5,744 bases of DNA from an uncultured Subdoligranulum sp. (lineage in GTDB: Bacteria > Bacillota > Clostridia > Christensenellales > CAG-314): positions 1-5,744 of the forward strand of contig URVX01000082.1 of the NCBI GenBank assembly GCA_900551395.1, written 5' to 3'. The translations under genes and the position numbers were made by a program. The notes below the pieces were generated by a model that did no database searches, was not told where the DNA came from, and saw only the letters and a list, made by a program, of their open reading frames with translations. Positions 1 through 5,102 of the stretch are shown piece by piece (the stretch's first letter is position 1; every line of letters begins with the position of its first letter).

Positions 1-357
1 ATTCATGCCAGGCCCACCTATGATGTTGGTGCACAGGGCTAATGCAAAACGTCCATCCCAATGCAGTCCGGGTACATGTACGCCCATCACTGTGTGGGCC
101 TGATGTGAGTCAATGTTTTCGTTGCGGACGAATGGGGCGCATTGTGTCGGTGTAGTGCGGGATTTTACGGGAGCATCCGGATTCAGTGTACTGAAGTGCT
201 TTTCGGCCAGCCGGAAAAAGCGGTCGGCTGTGATGGGACCCATGTAAAATAGTACCATGTTCGGGGCCGTGTACAGCCGTTTTATGTAGTCCCGGCAGGT
301 GCATGTGTCAATGCCTCGTATGGAGTCATTTGTGCCGAGAATGTTATGCCCCAGCTG
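1..357 (-). other. M16 (insulinase/pitrilysin-like) zinc peptidase internal segment, probably from a Bacteroidetes genome
   Basis: Residues 70-188 of the smc reading frame do not look like SMC. They contain LGHNILGT at 71-78, a stretch ending RLYTAPNMVLFYMG (96-109) that matches the end of an M16 domain, RLAEKHF at 118-124, TVMGVHVPGL at 158-167, and NIIGGPGMN at 180-188, which resembles the GGPGMNSRL-type motif opening the next domain in Bacteroidetes M16 enzymes. In that family the zinc motif HxxEH lies upstream of this part, so no catalytic residues are present here. The segment would cover the end of the first M16 domain and the linker to the second. It has no start of its own and no stop inside the window. 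Arginine codons lean to CGG/CGC here, unlike the AGA/AGG/CGC of the SMC part, but the sample is small. Family assignment is from motif memory, not a search. Confidence 0.72.
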
Positions 358-564
358 ATTGCCGCTGAAAATCAAATCCTGCATGCTTTTGCCGCGCAAA
401 ATTCTGGCGCTCTGCTCTCCGAGCACCCACCTGATAGCGTCCGAAACATTGCTTTTTCCGCAGCCGTTGGGACCTACTATTGCCGTAATCGGCTTATCGA
501 ATTTCATTTCGAGTTTGTCGGCAAAGGACTTGAACCCGTAAACTTCAATTTTCTTTAAATTCAC
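1..564 (-). CDS. smc: Chromosome partition protein SMC, N-terminus only, continuing in frame into an unrelated M16 peptidase segment (partial)
   Basis: The frame opens with GTG at 562-564, directly after the rnc stop codon, with AGAGG (571-575) as ribosome binding site, and stays open for 188 codons to the window edge. Residues 1-69 are a normal SMC ATPase head start: KKIEVYGFKSFADK near the N-terminus, Walker A GPNGCGKSN at 31-39, SDAIRWVLGEQSA at 41-53, then LRGKSMQDLIFSG up to 68. SMC binds ATP with this lobe and, with ScpA/ScpB, compacts and segregates the chromosome; the full protein is about 1,180 residues with long coiled coils. The expected continuation of the head (a TxxRKxLxxAEV-like stretch) is absent. 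From about residue 70 the protein resembles M16 peptidases instead. Position behind rnc is the usual place for smc, so the gene identity at the start is secure; the downstream part probably does not belong to it. Confidence 0.85.
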   Translation of the reverse strand, partial: MNLKKIEVYGFKSFADKLEMKFDKPITAIVGPNGCGKSNVSDAIRWVLGEQSARILRGKSMQDLIFSGNQLGHNILGTNDSIRGIDTCTCRDYIKRLYTAPNMVLFYMGPITADRFFRLAEKHFSTLNPDAPVKSRTTPTQCAPFVRNENIDSHQAHTVMGVHVPGLHWDGRFALALCTNIIGGPGMN

Positions 565-1290
565 TTACTGCCTCTGTTGTTGAGAAAAATTATCTATTCC
601 GAGCTTTTTGATAGCTTTTTCCGCCGCGTCCGCCTGCGCCTGAATTTTAGAGGATCCCTCGCCCCTGCCGACGACCTCTCCGTTTATGCGAACCGAATAA
701 ACATAACGCGGGTCGTGCGGCGGTCCGCTTTTGTCCTCCTCCGCATATTCCGGCTCGGTGTGAACCGCCTGACAGTATTCGAGAAGAACGCGCTTGAAAT
801 CGTTTGCACAGCCGCCGCCCGCGACCGCAGCCCGCAGCGATTTTTTCAGATGAGAAAACACAAATTTTTCCGCAGCCTGCATGCCGCCGTCAAGATACAC
901 AGCGCACAGAACCGCTTCGAAAAGATTGGCGAAAAGCTTTATTTTCGCATTTTCGGTGGACAATGCCTGCGCGTTGGAAATGAGCAGAAACCTTTCGAGA
1001 CCGAGATTTTTAACCGCTTCGAAAAGGCTGTCTCGCGAAACGACCGCAGCCCGCGCTTTTGAAAAATCGCCCTCGTTTCTGTCGGGAAAATTTCTGTAAA
1101 GATATTCCGAAATCAAAAATTCCAATATCGCGTCGCCGAAAAACTCCATATTCTCGTTGCTTGAAAGCTTTTTCTCGTTTGCGTATGAAGAATGCGTAAA
1201 GGCTGTCGCAAGCAAATTTTTGTCGGAAAATTCATAACCTATTTTCCTTTCAATTTCCCGTATTTGCAGATTGTTCTCCGATTGTCGCAT
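565..1290 (-). CDS. rnc: Ribonuclease III
   Basis: RNase III cleaves double-stranded RNA, maturing rRNA precursors and processing structured mRNAs in the cytoplasm. The 241 residues have the usual two-domain order and length. The nuclease domain spans about 10-155, with the signature NENMEFFGDAIL at 45-56, then EGDFSKARAAVVS at 73-85 and the second active-site helix FANLFEAVLCAVYLD at 120-134. The double-stranded RNA binding domain spans about 164-231, with GPPH at 189-192 and GSSKIQAQADAAEKA at 212-226. Metal-binding positions are E49, D53, N122 and E125; N122 stands where E. coli has D114 and Aquifex D107. The start at 1290 has AAGGAG four bases upstream and lies inside the plsX 3' end (41-base overlap), suggesting translational coupling. 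The stop directly touches the smc start. acpP, often found just upstream of rnc, is absent. Confidence 0.96.
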   Translation of the reverse strand: MRQSENNLQIREIERKIGYEFSDKNLLATAFTHSSYANEKKLSSNENMEFFGDAILEFLISEYLYRNFPDRNEGDFSKARAAVVSRDSLFEAVKNLGLERFLLISNAQALSTENAKIKLFANLFEAVLCAVYLDGGMQAAEKFVFSHLKKSLRAAVAGGGCANDFKRVLLEYCQAVHTEPEYAEEDKSGPPHDPRYVYSVRINGEVVGRGEGSSKIQAQADAAEKAIKKLGIDNFSQQQRQ

Positions 1291-2278
1291 AAAGCTCCTT
1301 TTTTATTTTGTCTACAAGCCCCGCTTTGTGCATGTTCACAACCTGCATTATGGAGCCGCAAATTGACTTTGCTTTGCTGGAGCCGTGTGATTTGATAACC
1401 AGCTTTTCGACTCCTATGAAAGGCGCTCCGCCGCCGGCATTGTAATCCATAACCGTCTGAAGCTTTTTAAACTTCTTTTTGAGCATTGCGCCTGCGATTT
1501 TAGAAAAGAAACCGGACATGATTTCTTTTTTCAGCAGCTTCATTAGCATTTGGGCCGTGCCCTCGCAGGACTTCAAAGCCACGTTTCCCCAGAAGCCGTC
1601 GCACACCACGACGTCGTAATCACCCGACAACAGGTCGCGCGCCTCCATATTGCCCACAAAATTGAGGGGCAGCTCCTTTATCAACCCGAATGCTTCCTTC
1701 GTAAGCTCGTTTCCTTTTTTGTCCTCCGTTCCGTTGGACATCAGAGCCACTCTGGGGTTTTCGACGTTAAGTATCGCTTTTGAATAAGCATTGCCCATGA
1801 GCGCAAACTGCGAAAGCATAGCGGGCTTGCAGTCCACGTTGGCGCCGCAGTCGATGACCAGCACGTTGCCTCCGTTGACTGTCGGCAAAAGTGGCGCAAG
1901 CGCAGGTCTGGAAATCCCCTTTATCCTGCCGATTTTCAGAAATGCGCCGGTAAGCACAGCGCCTGTGCTGCCTGCCGAAACCATACCCACGCAATTTTCG
2001 TCGTTTTTGACTCTGTCGAGTGCCACGACCAGCGAGCTTTCCTTTTTGTTTCTGATAGCCGAAGTAGGCACGTCGTCGTTGGTTATCACATCCGGCGCGT
2101 CCACTATTTCCACGCGCGACATTTCTACCGATTGCTCTTTGAGGAGGTCTGCTATTTCGCCGGCTTTACCCACAAGCACCAAATCGAAGCCCCTGTTTTC
2201 CTTAAGCGCCATTACGCAGCCCTTGACAATTTCCTTGGGGGCGTTGTCGCCGCCGTATATATCCACTACAACCTTCAT
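1250..2278 (-). CDS. plsX: Phosphate acyltransferase PlsX (acyl-ACP:phosphate)
   Basis: PlsX converts acyl-ACP and phosphate into acyl-phosphate, which the membrane enzyme PlsY uses to acylate glycerol-3-phosphate, the first step of phospholipid synthesis in most Gram-positives. The 342 residues match the family length. Motifs seen in order: DIYGGDNAP at 6-14 (family consensus DAMGGDNAP, so A and M are replaced), VSAGSTGA at 100-107, DCGANVDCKP at 143-152, NGTEDKKGNEL at 182-192 (often NIGEEExKGNEL), DGFWGNVALKSCEG at 227-240, and GGAPFIGVEKLVIKSHGSS at 283-301. The start has GGAG followed by ATATA and ATG. It is first of plsX-rnc-smc and has its own predicted promoter at 2330-2358. The fatty acid genes that often follow it (fabD, fabG, acpP) are missing between plsX and rnc, so ACP must be encoded elsewhere. 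Confidence 0.96.
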   Translation of the reverse strand: MKVVVDIYGGDNAPKEIVKGCVMALKENRGFDLVLVGKAGEIADLLKEQSVEMSRVEIVDAPDVITNDDVPTSAIRNKKESSLVVALDRVKNDENCVGMVSAGSTGAVLTGAFLKIGRIKGISRPALAPLLPTVNGGNVLVIDCGANVDCKPAMLSQFALMGNAYSKAILNVENPRVALMSNGTEDKKGNELTKEAFGLIKELPLNFVGNMEARDLLSGDYDVVVCDGFWGNVALKSCEGTAQMLMKLLKKEIMSGFFSKIAGAMLKKKFKKLQTVMDYNAGGGAPFIGVEKLVIKSHGSSKAKSICGSIMQVVNMHKAGLVDKIKKELYATIGEQSANTGN

Positions 2279-2301
2279 TATATATCTCCGAATTTAGATT
2301 T

Positions 2302-2328
2302 TTTAAAAGGAAATATTCCTCATTTAAA
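2302..2328. promoter_or_regulatory. Palindrome at the predicted plsX transcription start, candidate operator
   Basis: AGGAA (2308-2312), ATA, TTCCT (2316-2320) form a 13-base palindrome, flanked on each side by TTTAAA (2302-2307 and 2323-2328). On the minus strand it lies just downstream of the predicted -10 (2330-2335), covering roughly the transcription start and the first 20 bases, a position where a bound repressor would block initiation. It is not the FapR operator sequence known from Bacillus. The region is AT-rich, so a chance palindrome is possible. Confidence 0.3.
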
Positions 2329-2329
2329 G

Positions 2330-2358
2330 ATTATACCCTAAAAATTATCCCCTGACAA
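2330..2358 (-). promoter_or_regulatory. Sigma-A type promoter for plsX-rnc-smc
   Basis: Reading the minus strand, TTGTCA (2353-2358) is followed by exactly 17 bases and then a perfect TATAAT (2330-2335). Transcription would start near 2323, giving a leader of about 45 bases before the plsX ATG. It lies downstream of the rpmF terminator, so the plsX operon appears to be transcribed separately from rpmF. Confidence 0.7.
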
Positions 2359-2382
2359 TCATATCGGCGCAAAAAATTAAAA

Positions 2383-2411
2383 ATGTTTCACAAAATCGGG
2401 CTATGTTTCAC
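2383..2411. repeat. Direct repeat ATGTTTCAC, two copies 20 bases apart
   Basis: ATGTTTCAC occurs at 2383-2391 and again at 2403-2411, start to start 20 bases, about two helical turns. The pair lies between the rpmF terminator and the plsX promoter, roughly 25 to 53 bases upstream of the -35 box. The core TGTTTCAC is identical to one half of the parS palindrome bound by ParB/Spo0J, but the two copies are in the same direction, so this is not a complete parS. Confidence 0.5.
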
Positions 2412-2416
2412 GCAAC

Positions 2417-2444
2417 AAAAAAGCAGACCGATTCTTGGTCTGCT
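2417..2444 (-). terminator. Intrinsic terminator downstream of rpmF
   Basis: On the minus strand the RNA would form an eight-pair stem AGCAGACC/GGTCTGCT with a seven-base loop, followed by a run of U (the A run at 2417-2422 on the plus strand). It starts about 40 bases after the rpmF stop codon and points away from rpmF. Because no hairpin is seen behind ackA, this may also be the end of read-through pta-ackA transcripts. Confidence 0.88.
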
Positions 2445-2486
2445 CATTGGTAAAATAAAAAATCTGCTAAGCGGAAACGAAAGAAA

Positions 2487-2675
2487 TCAGTTTTTCTTAT
2501 CCGAAACGACGACGATTTCTCTTCCGTCGTAATATCCGCAGTTTCTGCAAACTCTGTGGTTCAACTTCTTTTCATGGCATTGAGGGCACTCTACCAAAGA
2601 AGGAGCGCTGATTTTCCAATTAGCCGCTCTGGTGTGCTTTCTCTGCTTTGAAGTTTTTCTTTTAGGTACTGCCAT
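2487..2675 (-). CDS. rpmF: 50S ribosomal protein L32 (bL32)
   Basis: This small basic protein is part of the large ribosomal subunit. The 62 residues begin with the near-invariant MAVPKRKTSK, followed by a basic region and then a zinc ribbon with C30/C33 and C43/C46 (CPQC and CRNC), so it is the zinc-binding form of bL32 rather than the cysteine-free paralogue that some bacteria switch to under zinc starvation. RHWK-type and HRVC/NCGYYDGRE motifs are in their usual places; the C-terminal VVVSDKKN tail is a little longer than the shortest homologues. The ATG has GGGAGG eight bases upstream. It has its own consensus promoter and terminator. rpmF next to plsX is a very common arrangement; the usual upstream partner yceD (DUF177) is missing here. 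Confidence 0.97.
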   Translation of the reverse strand: MAVPKRKTSKQRKHTRAANWKISAPSLVECPQCHEKKLNHRVCRNCGYYDGREIVVVSDKKN

Positions 2676-2723
2676 ATCTTTCGCCTCCCGTTGACTTACG
2701 TTAGTTTTAGTTCACGATATATT

Positions 2724-2752
2724 ATTATAGGGTGCAAAACCGTTTTTGTCAA
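2724..2752 (-). promoter_or_regulatory. Perfect-consensus sigma-A promoter for rpmF
   Basis: On the minus strand TTGACA (2747-2752) and TATAAT (2724-2729) are separated by exactly 17 bases, so both hexamers and the spacer match the ideal housekeeping promoter. Transcription would start near 2717, giving a leader of about 42 bases before rpmF. The -35 box lies only 10 bases past the ackA stop codon. A very strong promoter suits a ribosomal protein gene. Confidence 0.88.
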
Positions 2753-2762
2753 ACGATTTCGA

Positions 2763-3965
2763 CTATATTTTTGCCACTCGTTTGGTCTCTTTGGCAATGA
2801 CCAGCTCCTCGTTTGTAGGGATGACGAGAATTCTCACCTTAGAGCCGTCTTTGGATATGTCGACGATTTTTCCTCTGGGACACTTGGCGTTTTTGTCGTC
2901 GTCAAGCTCCACTCCCATATATTCCAGACCTTCGCATGCATGCTTTCTGACGTAAGGCGTATTTTCGCCCACACCGGCGGTGAACACGATGCAATCCACG
3001 CCGTTCATGACTGCCGCATACTGACCGATGTATTTCTTTACGTCGTAAGCGAAAAGGTCTACGGCAAGCTTGTTTCTGGGATTGTCAAATGCGTTGCCCT
3101 CAGTCAAATCTCTGAAATCGCTGCTCACTCCCGAAACGCCCAGCATACCGGATTTTTTGTTGAGATAGCTTATCGTTTCGGCAATGGTCATGTTCTTTTT
3201 GTTCATCAGATACTCGATGACGGCGGCGTCTACGTTTCCGCAGCGCGTGCCCATAGGAACGCCCTCCAGCGGAGTGAAGCCCATAGAGGTTTCTACCGAC
3301 TGACCGCCCTTGACGGCGGAAATGGACGAACCGTTGCCTAGATGGCAGGTGACGACCTTTAACGAATCGTCGTTTTCACGCCCCATGTATTTTGCGGCCT
3401 CCTGCGAAACGAACATGTGGCTGGTGCCGTGGAAACCGTATTTTCTTATTCTCAGCTGCTTGTAGTCCTCGTAAGGGAGTCCGTAAAGATAAGCGACGTC
3501 GGGCATTGTCGCATGGAAAGCGGTGTCGAAAACGGCAACCATCGGAGTGTCGGGCATAACCTTTCTGCACGCCTCTATTCCCATGATGTTGGCGGGATTG
3601 TGCAGAGGCGCAAGCTCTATGTTTTCCTTGCAGCAATTAAGCACGTTTTCGTCGATAAGCACGGACGACTTGTAGTCCTCGGCGCCGTGTACCACTCTGT
3701 GTCCTACGGCGGCTATTTCCTTCATGCTGGAAACAACTCCGCAGTCCTTGCCGGTAAGAGCGTCGAGCACCATCTGAATGGCTTTCACGTGGGAAGGCAT
3801 ATTCTCCTTGAAAACAAACTCCTTGCCGTGAGCCTTGTGGGTGAGCACCGAGCCTTCGATACCTATTCTCTCGCAAAGACCTTTTGCTATAACGCTTTCG
3901 TCGGTCATATCAATGAGCTGATATTTCAATGAAGAGCTGCCCGCATTGATAACCAAAATTTTCAT
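2763..3965 (-). CDS. ackA: Acetate kinase
   Basis: AckA transfers phosphate between acetyl-phosphate and ADP, giving acetate and ATP; with Pta it forms the main overflow and energy-conserving route of fermenters. The 400 residues match the family length. Motifs: VINAGSSSLK at 5-14 (with N7, S10 and S12), GHRVVHGAE at 88-96 (R90), HNPANI at 122-127, FDTAFH at 146-151 (D147), KYGFHGTSH at 175-183 (H179), CHLGNGSS at 207-214, GTRCGNVD at 239-246 (R241), FTAGVGENTP at 328-337 and the C-terminal PTNEEL at 383-388. All residues known to bind substrate or support catalysis in the Methanosarcina enzyme have counterparts. AGGAG stands upstream of the ATG. It follows pta with a 31-base gap containing no hairpin, so the two are probably one transcript. 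Confidence 0.98.
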   Translation of the reverse strand: MKILVINAGSSSLKYQLIDMTDESVIAKGLCERIGIEGSVLTHKAHGKEFVFKENMPSHVKAIQMVLDALTGKDCGVVSSMKEIAAVGHRVVHGAEDYKSSVLIDENVLNCCKENIELAPLHNPANIMGIEACRKVMPDTPMVAVFDTAFHATMPDVAYLYGLPYEDYKQLRIRKYGFHGTSHMFVSQEAAKYMGRENDDSLKVVTCHLGNGSSISAVKGGQSVETSMGFTPLEGVPMGTRCGNVDAAVIEYLMNKKNMTIAETISYLNKKSGMLGVSGVSSDFRDLTEGNAFDNPRNKLAVDLFAYDVKKYIGQYAAVMNGVDCIVFTAGVGENTPYVRKHACEGLEYMGVELDDDKNAKCPRGKIVDISKDGSKVRILVIPTNEELVIAKETKRVAKI

Positions 3966-3996
3966 TTCAAAAATCTCCTTTTAATTTCCCTTATCT

Positions 3997-4986
3997 TTAA
4001 TTTATAGAAGCCTCGATAGCGGTAAGAGCCACCGTTCCCACAATGTCGTCTACGTTGCAGCCGCGCGACAAGTCGTTTATCGGTTTCGCAAAGCCCTGAC
4101 AAATAGGACCGTAAGCGTCGAAGCCACCAAGCCTCTGCACCAGCTTGTAGGAAATGTTGCCGGCGTTTAAGTCGGGGAAAATGAATACGTTGGCGTGTCC
4201 TGCGACCTTGCTGCCCTTAGCCTTGAGCTGACCTACCTCCTCCACAAGCGCGGCGTCGGCCTGCAGCTCGCCGTCTATGGGAAGCACGGGATATTTTTCC
4301 TTTATCATGCGCGCCGCCTCCTGAACTTTTTCGACCAGAGGATGCTTGGCGCTGCCCTTTGTGGAAAAGCTGAGCAATGCGATTTTGGGATCTTCGGCGA
4401 GGAAAACTCTTGCGGATTTTTCACTGCATACCGCAATGTCCACAAGCTGTTCGGATGTGGGATCGGGAGTCACTGCGCAGTCCGCAAACAGGAAGCAGCT
4501 CTTTTCGGTCTTTTGGGGATGATTCATAATGAAAAAGCCCGAAACGGTGTTGATGCCGGGAGCCGTCTTGACAATCTGCAAAGCGGGACGCAGCATGTCG
4601 CCCGTCGAGTGAACGGCGCCGCCCACCATACCGTCGGCTTCGCCCATTTTGACCATCATGACGCCGTAATACATCTCGTCTTTGATGAGTCTTTCAGCTT
4701 CTTCTTCGGTCATGCCCTTTGCCTTGCGGAGATCGAAAAGCACTTTGGCGTACTCCGCAACCTTGTCGCTTGTCTTGGGATTGATGATTTTCACGCCGTC
4801 CAGCCTGGCGTCGGGGCATTTTTCGCGGATAACCCTTTCGTCGCCGAGAATAATTATCTTTGCAAAGCCTTCCGCAGTGATTTTTTCTGCGGCGCGGATA
4901 ACTCTCGGCTCCTCTCCCTCGGGCAGCACAATGGTCTTGTTCAGCTTTCTCGCTTTTTCTTTGAAGTTCTCGATAAGATTTAACAT
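3997..4986 (-). CDS. pta: Phosphate acetyltransferase (phosphotransacetylase)
   Basis: Pta converts acetyl-CoA and phosphate into acetyl-phosphate and CoA, feeding AckA. At 329 residues it is the short, single-domain form typical of Firmicutes and Methanosarcina, without the extra N-terminal domains of the E. coli enzyme. Motifs: LPEGEEPRVIRAAE at 21-34, GMVGGAVHSTGDMLRPALQ at 119-137, FADCAVTPDPT at 167-177, LLSFSTKGSAKHP at 204-216, DGELQADAAL at 238-247, ANVFIFPDLNAGNISYKL at 265-282 and NDLSRG at 304-309, where S307 and R308 correspond to active-site residues of the Methanosarcina enzyme, with D313/D314 following. GGGAG precedes the ATG by eight bases. It is first of pta-ackA and diverges from tmcAL. 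Confidence 0.98.
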   Translation of the reverse strand: MLNLIENFKEKARKLNKTIVLPEGEEPRVIRAAEKITAEGFAKIIILGDERVIREKCPDARLDGVKIINPKTSDKVAEYAKVLFDLRKAKGMTEEEAERLIKDEMYYGVMMVKMGEADGMVGGAVHSTGDMLRPALQIVKTAPGINTVSGFFIMNHPQKTEKSCFLFADCAVTPDPTSEQLVDIAVCSEKSARVFLAEDPKIALLSFSTKGSAKHPLVEKVQEAARMIKEKYPVLPIDGELQADAALVEEVGQLKAKGSKVAGHANVFIFPDLNAGNISYKLVQRLGGFDAYGPICQGFAKPINDLSRGCNVDDIVGTVALTAIEASIN

Positions 4987-5003
4987 TACATTTCTCCCAT
5001 ATA

Positions 5004-5032
5004 TTGAAAAAAATATTTTTACGTGCTATAAT
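5004..5032 (+). promoter_or_regulatory. Promoter for tmcAL, extended -10
   Basis: TTGAAA (5004-5009), a 17-base spacer, and TATAAT (5027-5032) preceded by TG one base before the hexamer (TGCTATAAT), i.e. an extended -10. Transcription would start near 5039, leaving a leader of about 64 bases. The spacer contains a 12-base A/T palindrome (5009-5020). Confidence 0.68.
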
Positions 5033-5054
5033 GTGAAATATATTCAACTTTTAT

Positions 5055-5083
5055 ACTATACACTATTTTCGCGGTTAAGTAAA
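5055..5083 (-). promoter_or_regulatory. Probable promoter for pta-ackA
   Basis: On the minus strand TTTACT (5078-5083), 17 bases, TATAGT (5055-5060); four of six and five of six consensus matches. Transcription would start near 5048, giving a pta leader of about 62 bases. It faces the tmcAL promoter, so the two would compete for polymerase. The weaker match makes this less certain than the other promoters. Confidence 0.45.
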
Positions 5084-5102
5084 ACGGACAGGGACAAAAA
5101 GT

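Noticed and set aside
110..304. Minus-strand 64-codon open frame near the left edge
   Set aside because: It is out of frame with the M16-like segment, which carries the recognisable motifs.
2279..2360. FapR operator ahead of plsX
   Set aside because: No TTAGTACCT-like inverted repeat is present; only an unrelated palindrome is seen.
2383..2411. Complete parS site
   Set aside because: The two TGTTTCAC halves are direct repeats 20 bases apart rather than an inverted 16-base palindrome.
2730..2762. Terminator hairpin behind ackA from the CAAAA/TTTTG inverted repeat
   Set aside because: The stem is short and AT-rich, lacks a proper U run and lies within the rpmF promoter spacer.
2691..3341. 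Plus-strand open frame of 216 codons opposite ackA
   Set aside because: Antisense to conserved ackA, without its own plausible family motifs.
4195..4983. Plus-strand open frame of 262 codons opposite pta
   Set aside because: It lies wholly antisense to a clearly conserved pta and shows no recognisable motif; it arises from the codon bias of the real gene.
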